DNA from: Lepagella sp002404675
Lineage (GTDB): Bacteria; Bacteroidota; Bacteroidia; Bacteroidales; Muribaculaceae
Direction of reading: 5' to 3'
Assembly: GCA_937907575.1 (NCBI GenBank)
Contig: CALERN010000005.1
Span: 17,103-81,102 of the forward strand
DNA: 64,000 nt
In this document: positions 18,989-27,102 of the stretch, in pieces
Numbering within the stretch: the first letter of the stretch is position 1
Layout of the letters: the number at the start of each line of letters is the position of its first letter
Position numbers and translations under genes: made by a program
The notes under the pieces: model-generated
What the model was told of the DNA's origin: nothing
The model's input: the letters and a program-made list of their open reading frames with translations, nothing else
Databases searched by the model: none

Positions 18989-19110
18989 GTAAAAATCCCT
19001 GATAACCGAGCACTGCACATACCTTTTGAAGGCAATACGGAGAGAAATCACCTCCCAGACAAGTAATAAACAATAAGTTGTGTTATGCAGTTGTAAAAAT
19101 GGGGGGGTAA

Positions 19111-19142
19111 TTGCATAGGAGGGGGATTATGCTTAACTTTAC
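19111..19142 (+). promoter_or_regulatory. Promoter of the T9SS cargo gene, next to a G7 tract
   Basis: TTG (19111-19113), 20 nt and TAACTTTAC (19134-19142) fit the Bacteroidota consensus with one mismatch. The predicted transcript starts near 19150, after the ATG-like codons that would extend the frame, so it supports the start at 19180. Seven consecutive G (19101-19107) end 3 bp before the -33 element. Confidence 0.7.
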
Positions 19143-19179
19143 TGCGACAAAAATCAACTACACTCTAATACATCACATT

Positions 19180-21354
19180 ATGACGAAAATCCTACTATCA
19201 GTCCTAATGGCGTTTGCCTCCATTTCGATGGCGGCATACGCGCCAGCCAACCGCACCGCCGACCGGCTCGCAAAGCCCGGCGAGCTGAAACACTCCAAGT
19301 TCACGCCGGCAAACGCCAGAATGCACAAGCCGACGAAGGCGGACGGACAGCTCTTCAAGGTGAATGTAACGTTCGACTTCAAAGAGGGCGAGTTCTCACC
19401 GTACTACGCCATCTACAATGAGAACGTCTACAACGAAATGTGGCCTGAAGAAAACGCGGGCGTATTTGAGGTGCCGGTCGGCACATACGACCTCTGCGGA
19501 CAGTGCTGGAATCAAAACGGGGAAGTGCTGACCATGTTCAAAGAAAGCGTCACAATCACTGGAGACACTGAAATCCACTTCTCGACCGACGAGGCGACTC
19601 TCTGTGTAACATCAGACGGCTACTTGCCGGACGGCAGAAAGGTCTCGTTGGGGATACTCACCGACCCGGAGAACTTTGAAATTGACTATACCAATGCAAC
19701 TGCCGACATTTTGGTGAGTTCAACTGTAGTATACCGCAAGAATGTAGGCTCCATAGCAACAGGTGTCCGCATGGCGAATTTCGGAATGAGTGAAGAAGAA
19801 GTCAATTCAATATCGCGCCTGATAGTGTCACCTCTCAGCGACAACTATACAGTTTGCACGACTGCACTGGTAGGAGCTGACGAAAAGTGCTATGTACTTG
19901 AAATCACGGGAACCGGCACCGAGAAAACCACAATCCGCAATGAAGCTCCATTCGTGATGTATCAGGATGATTTCGTACACTCGCCTGTCCATGACGAAAT
20001 TGGCTGCGAAAAGTACAAAAGCCATGTGACATGCGCAGGTTGGATAAACGAAGTTACACTCGGCGGAGGCGGAATTGATCTCACATACGACAATCCGGAA
20101 GTATGGATTTCTGCAGGCACGCCAGACCCCGATGCGGAAGTGCGCATACAGACTGTTGTCACAGTCGGAAACTACGAGTTCCACAAGATAATGAAGGACA
20201 GTGAAGGCTTCGAGTATGACGCCATGGCAGCAACCATGGGACTTCCCGTAAGGCGCGTCCAGGACGGCTGGGAGTACATCAACAACAACCACTCCGAGTG
20301 CGGCAACTACTCTTTCCAATGCCCCGAGGAGGACGTAGATGTCACAGAGTTCCCAGGGCATCCGGCGTATACCTTCACTACAGCCACCAAGGGTCAGATA
20401 TACGGAGACTCAGCACCCCTTAATTCTGTCATGATCCAGAAGAATGCTTACGGAGAAGAAACAATAATCTATGTTGAGCCGGCATACATCGGTCGCCTTG
20501 GAGAAGTTCGCGGCGCAGATTATGCCTGTGTCAAGACTGACTTCTCATATAACGGTGAGGCAAAACTCACTAACAGCTCTGATTATCTGGGCAGCGATTG
20601 GCAGTATAATTGGTCTACCGACGGACACGCGCCCGGCAAAATCGACATCACATTCCGCAACGACAACATAATTGTTGACGGCCTTCAGGGCAAGAACGTC
20701 ACTGAAGTTAGCTATGACGAGCGTAATGAAGACGTTACCGCGCCGACACTTCAGATGCTCATATTCAAGGACAAGGACGGCAAAGTTATCGACCGCTTCG
20801 ACAATGCAGCTGACGGCACAATGTACTTCTCTGGAGGCGACTTCCAGTGGCACAGCGACGACCGTTTCTACTTCACATACGAGAAGGCAGAACCGAAAGT
20901 GGAATACGCGCCTTACGGCGAGGATTCGTTCACAGCGCTCGAAGTCAGCGCAATCCCCGAACTGTTCTTCATGCCCGGTTTCGGCGACTGCTACTCTACA
21001 AACCTTGCCAAGGTTGACCGTCCGAGCCGCACCGGCTGGTTTGACCTGCGCATTGAGATGACCGACAAGGCCGGCAACCGCCAGTGCCAGACTATCTCCC
21101 CCGCGTTCAAAATCAACGCCCTCTCAGGCATCGCATCTGTCAGCGACGACAATGTGAAGGTATGGGTGGCTGACCGTGAAATCCGCACCGAGGGCGCAGA
21201 CGGAGCAACTATGGAAGTGTACTCCGTATCAGGACAGAAAATGGCATCCACACAGGCCGACCGCATCGACGCATCAGCATGGACACCGGGCATATATGTA
21301 GTCCGCATCGCCACAGCTGACACGACAAGCACACACAAGGTGGCAATCAAGTAA
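19180..21354 (+). CDS. Secreted or surface protein with type IX secretion C-terminal domain
   Basis: 724 residues from ATG at 19180, which gives the signal peptide MTKILLSVLMAFASISMAAYA. The centre is a beta-rich, acidic sequence with no enzyme motif I recognise. The last 75 residues (MEVYSVSGQKMAS, then SAWTPGIYVVRIAT, then HKVAIK) are a type A T9SS sorting domain, which sends cargo through the outer membrane and is then usually removed. A promoter and a strong terminator make it a single-gene unit. Function is unknown. Confidence 0.8.
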   Translation: MTKILLSVLMAFASISMAAYAPANRTADRLAKPGELKHSKFTPANARMHKPTKADGQLFKVNVTFDFKEGEFSPYYAIYNENVYNEMWPEENAGVFEVPVGTYDLCGQCWNQNGEVLTMFKESVTITGDTEIHFSTDEATLCVTSDGYLPDGRKVSLGILTDPENFEIDYTNATADILVSSTVVYRKNVGSIATGVRMANFGMSEEEVNSISRLIVSPLSDNYTVCTTALVGADEKCYVLEITGTGTEKTTIRNEAPFVMYQDDFVHSPVHDEIGCEKYKSHVTCAGWINEVTLGGGGIDLTYDNPEVWISAGTPDPDAEVRIQTVVTVGNYEFHKIMKDSEGFEYDAMAATMGLPVRRVQDGWEYINNNHSECGNYSFQCPEEDVDVTEFPGHPAYTFTTATKGQIYGDSAPLNSVMIQKNAYGEETIIYVEPAYIGRLGEVRGADYACVKTDFSYNGEAKLTNSSDYLGSDWQYNWSTDGHAPGKIDITFRNDNIIVDGLQGKNVTEVSYDERNEDVTAPTLQMLIFKDKDGKVIDRFDNAADGTMYFSGGDFQWHSDDRFYFTYEKAEPKVEYAPYGEDSFTALEVSAIPELFFMPGFGDCYSTNLAKVDRPSRTGWFDLRIEMTDKAGNRQCQTISPAFKINALSGIASVSDDNVKVWVADREIRTEGADGATMEVYSVSGQKMASTQADRIDASAWTPGIYVVRIATADTTSTHKVAIK

Positions 21355-21380
21355 TTGAAACCATAATCCCCACCAATCGG

Positions 21381-21410
21381 AGGGTGTGCCAAAATCAGCA
21401 CACCCTTTTT
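21381..21410 (+). terminator. Rho-independent terminator after the T9SS cargo gene
   Basis: A perfect 9-bp stem (AGGGTGTGC 21381-21389, GCACACCCT 21398-21406) with an 8-nt loop is followed by a T run. It lies 27 bp after the stop at 21354. Confidence 0.85.
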
Positions 21411-21420
21411 ATGTACAGTT

Positions 21421-21483
21421 AAGTCGCTGCAAATTAAACGATTGATATTATCTCCCTGCGGACACGGCACGCCGTGTCCCTAC
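21421..21483 (+). repeat. REP/BIME-like element A, half copy (right arm only)
   Basis: The right arm (GGACACGG, CACG, CCGTGTCC, then CTAC) occupies 21460-21483, preceded by linker sequence with the family core CTGCAAATTAAACGATTG. The left arm is missing; the linker begins about 10 bp after the terminator. This is one of seven copies in the window. Confidence 0.85.
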
Positions 21484-21592
21484 CCAGCTGTGTGAAAAGT
21501 CCAAATAGGAACGCATAGATTTTGGGTCAAAGGAGCGGTCAGACAAAGGTTTGAGACGGCAGCCCACCACAATTTTTCCGGCGTTTTGGATT

Positions 21593-21655
21593 GGGTTCAG
21601 TCCGGCGGGGATGGGGCTTCACAAAGCCGCAGCCCCTCCCCGGCGGACTGAACCC
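21593..21655. repeat. Long GC-rich inverted repeat (25-26 bp arms)
   Basis: The arm at 21593-21618 is the reverse complement of 21631-21655 apart from one mismatch and one extra T; the loop is 12 nt. It would give a very stable hairpin. It lies about 100 bp before the IS30 remnant and differs in sequence from the GTAG-type repeats. No second copy occurs in the window. Confidence 0.85.
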
Positions 21656-21732
21656 GGTCGCCGGCAAGAGACTCAGCGGCAGAGTTCAGCAGCAACACGG
21701 GAAAGGGAGTCCGGAATCTCCCAGGAATCAGC

Positions 21733-22580
21733 TAACTTTGCAACGCAAAATTATGGGTCATCTGAAATCAGAACACAGGTTCGCGATATACCTCAGGATC
21801 AAAAGGGGCTGGAGCAAACGTGAAACAGGCTTCAGCCAGAGTTCCGTGAGCCGCGAGATCAAGCGCAACAGCAACTCGCGCGGCGAGCACGTGAGGAAAA
21901 CCGCCGACGACAAGAGCAAGGCCCGCAAGCCGCCCGAGCTGTGGTGGCGCGTCGAGCAGATGCTCGTCGACGACGACCTGTCCCCCGGGCAGATAGCCGG
22001 CGTGCTGCGCAAGGAAGGCGGAGCGCGTGACGAAAGCCACCAACATAGCCAACCGCACAAGCATACACGACCGCCCCGCAGAGGCTGCCGGCACGCGCTT
22101 CGGCGACTGGGAGGTGGACACCATCATCGATTCATACGGACACGCGATCCTGACACTGACTGAGCGCTCGACCAACTTCATCATCATGGAGAGGCTGCCG
22201 CAGGGGCGCAAGGCTGTGCCTGCAGCGCAGGCTGTCGTAGGGCTGCTGTTCCCGTACCGCGACACCGTCAAGACTATCACCACAGACAACGGCTGCGAGT
22301 TCGCCGCCCACCTCGACATTACCGAGAGGCTGAGTCCGAAGAACGGCGACAAGATAATCGTCTACTTCACCGATTCCTACTCCTCTTGGCAGAAAGGAGC
22401 TATAGAAAACGCGAACAAGCTGATCCGAAGGTACATCCCCAAAAACGCGAACTTCAACGACTTCTCCGACAGGAGAATCCGCACCATCCAGAAGAAACTC
22501 AACATGAGACCTCGCGAAAAAATCAATTTCGACACCCCGAAAAGGCGCTTCTTCGCCAACTTTGACTAACTTTGCGTTTG
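21733..22580 (+). mobile_element. IS30-family insertion sequence remnant
   Basis: This contains the transposase pseudogene. The two ends carry related sequence: GCAACGCAAAATTA (21740-21753) on the left, and on the right the reverse complement of TAACTTTGCGTTTGC (22567-22581). They could be worn terminal inverted repeats. The 10-mer CTAACTTTGC also occurs at both ends (21732 and 22566), but it equals the host promoter -7 element, so it is weak evidence for a target duplication. Boundaries are tentative. Confidence 0.5.
21753..22569 (+). pseudogene. Decayed IS30-family transposase
   Basis: The N-terminal part (MGHLKSEHRFAIYLRIKRGW, then SQSSVSREIKRNS and LSPGQIAGVLRKEG) is read in one frame from 21753. 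The DDE catalytic half (TRFGDWEVDTI, TTDNGCEF, SWQKGAIENANKLI) is read in another frame from about 22030 to 22569. Relative to intact IS30 transposases, some 6 residues are missing from the first HTH and about 40-45 between GVLRKEG and the TSIHDRP segment, where the frame changes. The catalytic D, D and E are still present, but no intact protein can be made. Gene and family are clear; the exact deletion sizes are estimates from memory of the family. Confidence 0.85.
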
Positions 22581-22729
22581 CTGTTGGACTCTACAATGCG
22601 GGGACGAGCCGCAAGGTACGTCCCCGGCAGTCGTCGGGTATAATATCGGAGGGCGAGGGTACGTTATATAGTGAAGTGCTGACGTGTGCTGATGTGCGCT
22701 GTCTGCAGTCATGTTTTGCTAATTCGTAT

Positions 22730-25537
22730 ATGGGTCAGAAATATATTTCCATTAGGGGGGCGCGTGTCAACAACCTGAAAAGCATTGACGTTGACATTCC
22801 GCTAAACCGGTTTACGGTGGTGACGGGGGTGAGCGGCTCGGGCAAGTCGTCGCTTGCCTTTGACACTTTATACGCGGAGGGTCAGCGGCGTTACGTCGAG
22901 AGTCTGTCAGCATACGCACGGCAGTTTCTCGGGCGAATGTCAAAGCCGGAGTGCGACTATATCAAGGGGCTGCCGCCGGCGATAGCCATTGAGCAGAAGG
23001 TGAACACGCGCAATCCGCGCAGCACTGTGGGCACGGCGACGGAGATATATGACTATATGCGCATGCTGTTCGCACGTGTCGGCAAGACCATTTCGCCTGT
23101 TTCCGGCGAGGTGGTGCGCAAAAACGACATCCCGGACATCGTTGACACGGTGCTGTCTTACCCCGAGGGGACACGCATAGCGGTTTTGGCAAACATATAC
23201 CTGCCGGAAGGACGCACGTTTGACCAGCAGCTTGACATATACCTGAAAGAGGGCTACTCGCGGCTGGAGCAGAACGGAGAGTTCATCGACATTGCCGACC
23301 TTATTGCCGAGAACCGCGCCGCGAGCGCGGAGTATTACCGGTTGCTAATCGACCGCCTCTCCGTGGGCGGAGGTGATGACGAGCGGGCCCGGCTGGCGGA
23401 CTCGATAGAGACGGCATACTTCGAGGGCAACGGCGAGTGCGTGGTATGCGCGTGGACGGCTGACGGAGTGAAGACCCACACTTTCTCCAACTCGTTCAGC
23501 GCGGACGGCATGACGTTTCGCGAGCCTGACGACCTGATGTTCAATTTCAACAACCCCTACGGCGCGTGCGAGGCGTGCGAGGGGTTCGGCAAGGTGATGG
23601 GTATAAGCGAAGACCTAGTAATCCCAGACAAGACGCTGTCGGTGTATGAAGATGCCGTAATGTGTTTCCGTGGCGAGAAAATGGGTGAGTGGAAGCAGCA
23701 TCTGGTGCATATCGCCCCAAAATATGAGTTCCCGATACACACGCCGTATATCGGCCTGACCGAGGAGCAGCGTAAGTTCCTGTGGCATGGCGGCGGCGAA
23801 TGGGAGGGGATAGACGGCTTTTTCCGCTGGGTTGACGCGAATGTTTACAAGATACAGTACCGCGTGCTGAAAGCCCGCTACATGGGCAAGACCGTTTGCC
23901 CCAAATGCGGCGGCAGCCGGCTTCGCCCTGATGTGGAGTATGTCAAGGTGGGCGGCAAGTCAATCACGGAGCTGTCGCGTATGCCGCTAGGCCGGCTGCG
24001 CGAGTTTTTCGATACTCTCGAGCTGGACGGCAACGACAAGGCAATAGCTGCACGGCTGATGACGGAAATCAGTTCGCGGCTTAGGTTTATGGCAGATGTC
24101 GGGCTTGGCTATCTCACACTTGAGCGTCCGTGCGCCACGCTGTCGGGCGGCGAAAGCCAGCGCATCAACCTTGCGACATCATTAGGGTCGTCGCTTGTCG
24201 GGTCGCTGTATATACTCGACGAGCCGAGCATCGGGCTGCACCCTCGCGACACGGAGCGGCTTATCGGCGTATTGCGCGGGCTGCAGCGCATCGGCAACAC
24301 TGTTGTCGTGGTGGAGCATGACGAGGAAATCATGCGTGCCGCTGACTATATAATTGACATCGGCCGCGATGCCGGCTCGCTGGGCGGCAATGTGGTATAC
24401 AGCGGCGAAGTGGCAGACATAGAGCGGTCGCCGCTGCCCGAGGGGGAATCGTACACAGTGGACTACCTGCGCGGCAACCTGTCGATACCGGTGCCGCAGC
24501 ACCGCCGTCCGTGGAAGAAGTACATTGAGGTCAAAGGGGCGTGTGCCAACAATCTGAAAAACATTGATGTCCGTTTCCCGTTGGGCATCATGACCGTTGT
24601 TACAGGCGTGAGCGGCTCTGGCAAGTCTACGCTTGTGCGCGACATACTGTATGAGGCGTTGCTGCGGCAAATCGGCGAGCCCGGGGATATGCCCGGATCG
24701 CATCGCGGCTTGGCCGGCAACATCAGGGACATATCCGCCGTCGAGTTTGTGGACCAGAACCCGATAGGCACATCATCGCGCAGCAATGCGGCAACATACC
24801 TGAAGGCATTTGACGAGATACGCCGCCTCTTTGCAGAGCAGCAGGCTTCAGTCCAGATGGGGTTCACGGCGGCGCATTTTTCATTCAATGCCGAGGGAGG
24901 GCGTTGTGAGGCGTGCAAGGGGGAGGGCGTGGTCAGCATACCGATGCAGTTCATGGCTGACATCGTGATACCCTGCGAGGAGTGCCACGGCAAGCGGTAC
25001 AAGAAGGAGGTGCTCGATGTGAAATACCAGGGCAAGAGCATATATGACGTGCTGGAAATGACCGTCGCTGATGCAATGGTGTTCTTCGGCGAGGGAAATT
25101 CAGCTACTGAACAGCGCATTGTCAAGCGGTTGCAGCCGCTGCTGGATGTCGGCCTCGGGTACATCAAGCTGGGCCAGTCGTCGTCAACGCTGTCAGGCGG
25201 CGAGAACCAGCGCGTCAAACTGGCCTATTTCCTCAGCCGCGAGAGTCAGCAGCCGTCGCTGTTCATATTTGACGAGCCGACAACCGGACTTCATTTCAAT
25301 GACATATCAACATTGCTGACCTCGTTGCGCCACCTCATAGACAGGGGACATACAGTGATAATTATCGAGCATAATATGGAGATAATCAAAAGTGCAGACT
25401 ATATCATCGATATGGGGCCTGAAGGGGGCGAAAACGGCGGCACTGTAGTCGCTGCCGGCACTCCTGAGCAGGTGGCAGCATCGCCGCAGTCACATACCGG
25501 ACGATACCTGAAACAAGCGTTGGAGGAGAAACTATGA
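22730..25537 (+). CDS. uvrA: Excinuclease ABC subunit A
   Basis: 935 residues from ATG at 22730 (MGQKYISIRGARVNNLKSID). The frame is open 56 codons upstream, but that part overlaps the IS remnant and has no family similarity. UvrA dimers find DNA damage and load UvrB. Seen: two Walker A motifs (GVSGSGKSS and GVSGSGKST), two signatures (LSGGESQRINLA and LSGGENQRVKLA), ILDEPSIGLHPRD and IFDEPTTGLHFND, and zinc-finger cysteines (CEAC with CPKC; CEAC with CEEC). The stop overlaps the following lipoprotein start. The IS remnant just upstream ends with TAACTTTGC (22567-22575), which may act as its promoter. Confidence 0.97.
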   Translation: MGQKYISIRGARVNNLKSIDVDIPLNRFTVVTGVSGSGKSSLAFDTLYAEGQRRYVESLSAYARQFLGRMSKPECDYIKGLPPAIAIEQKVNTRNPRSTVGTATEIYDYMRMLFARVGKTISPVSGEVVRKNDIPDIVDTVLSYPEGTRIAVLANIYLPEGRTFDQQLDIYLKEGYSRLEQNGEFIDIADLIAENRAASAEYYRLLIDRLSVGGGDDERARLADSIETAYFEGNGECVVCAWTADGVKTHTFSNSFSADGMTFREPDDLMFNFNNPYGACEACEGFGKVMGISEDLVIPDKTLSVYEDAVMCFRGEKMGEWKQHLVHIAPKYEFPIHTPYIGLTEEQRKFLWHGGGEWEGIDGFFRWVDANVYKIQYRVLKARYMGKTVCPKCGGSRLRPDVEYVKVGGKSITELSRMPLGRLREFFDTLELDGNDKAIAARLMTEISSRLRFMADVGLGYLTLERPCATLSGGESQRINLATSLGSSLVGSLYILDEPSIGLHPRDTERLIGVLRGLQRIGNTVVVVEHDEEIMRAADYIIDIGRDAGSLGGNVVYSGEVADIERSPLPEGESYTVDYLRGNLSIPVPQHRRPWKKYIEVKGACANNLKNIDVRFPLGIMTVVTGVSGSGKSTLVRDILYEALLRQIGEPGDMPGSHRGLAGNIRDISAVEFVDQNPIGTSSRSNAATYLKAFDEIRRLFAEQQASVQMGFTAAHFSFNAEGGRCEACKGEGVVSIPMQFMADIVIPCEECHGKRYKKEVLDVKYQGKSIYDVLEMTVADAMVFFGEGNSATEQRIVKRLQPLLDVGLGYIKLGQSSSTLSGGENQRVKLAYFLSRESQQPSLFIFDEPTTGLHFNDISTLLTSLRHLIDRGHTVIIIEHNMEIIKSADYIIDMGPEGGENGGTVVAAGTPEQVAASPQSHTGRYLKQALEEKL

Positions 25538-25929
25538 TGAGAATGAGGATTTTGCTCTTGCCGGCTGCCCTGATGCTGGCGGCCGGGTGCGCCAAACCGA
25601 CGAAAGGCGATGACAACCGGCTGCGCGACGACCTGTACAGGCATGTGTGCGCCCTGACGCGGACGTATGCCGACTCGATGCGCGTGGCGACGGACTCCGC
25701 AACAGTGTCGGGATTGATGGAACGGTACAGCCAACGCCTGTCGGACATCAACATGAAGTTCCCGCCGGCGACAGACATGAAGCTCGCGGAAGACCAGAAC
25801 GACACTATCTATATGCTCACGCAGCAGCTTGTGGCGGCTCGCAACAAGGCGTTGATGCCCCGAGACACTGTCGCAGCCGACACCATATCAGCGGCAGCGG
25901 CGGCAGTACAGCACCGGGCAACGCAGTGA
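25534..25929 (+). CDS. Small lipoprotein of unknown function
   Basis: 131 residues. MMRMRILLLPAALMLAAGC is a lipoprotein signal with Cys19. The mature part is hydrophilic, probably helical (residues 28-110), with an Ala-rich tail. I do not recognise the family. The start overlaps the uvrA stop (ATGA), so it is translated with uvrA, although a repair role does not follow from that. Confidence 0.75.
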   Translation: MMRMRILLLPAALMLAAGCAKPTKGDDNRLRDDLYRHVCALTRTYADSMRVATDSATVSGLMERYSQRLSDINMKFPPATDMKLAEDQNDTIYMLTQQLVAARNKALMPRDTVAADTISAAAAAVQHRATQ

Positions 25930-25956
25930 CTCCGGCATTCTCAAGAGCCGAAACTC

Positions 25957-25988
25957 TTGTATGCCTAATGTTTTTTTAGTAATTTTGC
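25957..25988 (+). promoter_or_regulatory. Promoter of the carAB-tsaD unit
   Basis: TTG (25957-25959), exactly 20 nt and TAATTTTGC (25980-25988) match the consensus. The carA ATG is 22 bp further on. Confidence 0.85.
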
Positions 25989-26010
25989 ACGTACAACAGA
26001 ACAACCTATC

Positions 26011-27087
26011 ATGCAAAAGCACCGCAAAGCGTTCCTTACCCTACAGAACGGCGATGTATTCGAAGGCTACTCCTTCGGCTACGAGAAACCGTGTGCCGGG
26101 GAGGTGGTATTCAACACCGCAATGACCGGCTACCCCGAAAGCCTTACCGACCCGTCATACGAGGGTCAGATACTTGTCACCACCTATCCGATACTCGGCA
26201 ACTACGGCGTGCCATCGCGTGAAGTGAGCGGCGACGACAAGGTGATAGAATATTTCGAGTCGTCGCGCATCCACTGCGAGGCCATCATCTGCCAGGACTA
26301 TTCCTCCGCGCCGTCACACTGGCTGTCGCAGCGTCCGTTGAGCGACTGGCTCATCGAGGAGAAAATCCCCGGGCTGTTCGGCATAGACACGCGCCACCTG
26401 ACCAAACTGCTGCGCGAGAACGGCAGCATGCTCGGCAAAATCACTTTCCCTGACGGCCCGGACATCGACTGGCACGACCCGAACAGCGAGAACCTGATAG
26501 CCAAGGTGTCAACACGGCAGGTGCAGACATTCGGCAAGGGCGACAAGCATGTAGTGCTGGTGGATTGCGGCACTAAGCTGAACATAATCCGCTGCCTCAC
26601 ACGCCGAGGCGTGCGTGTCACGCTTGTGCCATGGGACTATGACTTCAACACGCTGGACTATGACGGCCTGTTCATTAGCAACGGCCCCGGCTCGCCGGAA
26701 TTTGCCACTGTCACTGTTGACAACCTGCGCCGTGCCATGCTTGGAGGCAAGCCGATATGCGGCATCTGCATGGGCAACCAGCTGCTCAGCCTCGCTGCCG
26801 GCGCAAGGATATACAAGCTGAAATACGGCCACCGCAGCCATAACCAGCCGGTGCGCATGACCGGAACGAACAAGTGCTTCATCACATCGCAAAACCACGG
26901 TTTTGCGGTTGACAACGATACTGTACCGGATGGTTGGGAGCCGCTGTTCATCAACATGAATGACGGTTCCAACGAGGGAATACGCCATAAGACCAAGCCG
27001 TTCTTCTCGGCGCAGTTCCACCCCGAGGCTTCTTCCGGACCGAAGGACACGGAGTTCATTTTCGACGATTTCATCAACCTCCTCTGA
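26011..27087 (+). CDS. carA: Carbamoyl-phosphate synthase small subunit (glutaminase)
   Basis: 358 residues. It releases ammonia from glutamine for CarB, feeding pyrimidine and arginine synthesis. The N-terminal domain has FNTAMTGYPESLTDPSY, and the class I glutaminase triad is complete: Cys253 in CGICMGNQ, with His337 and Glu339 in FHPEASSGP. It lies 15 bp before carB. Confidence 0.97.
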   Translation: MQKHRKAFLTLQNGDVFEGYSFGYEKPCAGEVVFNTAMTGYPESLTDPSYEGQILVTTYPILGNYGVPSREVSGDDKVIEYFESSRIHCEAIICQDYSSAPSHWLSQRPLSDWLIEEKIPGLFGIDTRHLTKLLRENGSMLGKITFPDGPDIDWHDPNSENLIAKVSTRQVQTFGKGDKHVVLVDCGTKLNIIRCLTRRGVRVTLVPWDYDFNTLDYDGLFISNGPGSPEFATVTVDNLRRAMLGGKPICGICMGNQLLSLAAGARIYKLKYGHRSHNQPVRMTGTNKCFITSQNHGFAVDNDTVPDGWEPLFINMNDGSNEGIRHKTKPFFSAQFHPEASSGPKDTEFIFDDFINLL

Positions 27088-27102
27088 CACACAGCATCCA
27101 TC

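Larger units (their letters stand above)
21355..21752. other. Non-coding stretch between the T9SS gene and the IS30 remnant
   Basis: This holds, in order, the terminator (21381-21410), half element A (21421-21483), the long inverted repeat (21593-21655) and a -7-like TAACTTTGC (21733-21741) that may have been the transposase promoter. The open frames crossing it lack family features. The stacking of mobile and palindromic DNA marks it as an insertion hot spot or scar. Confidence 0.7.

Noticed and set aside
21753..22569. Programmed frameshift in the IS30 transposase
   Set aside because: IS30 transposases are normally one frame, and here coding segments are missing on both sides of the frame change, so decay is simpler.
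22562..22729. 56-codon N-terminal extension of uvrA
   Set aside because: Starts inside the IS30 remnant and promoter, has no UvrA similarity; the family start is at 22730.
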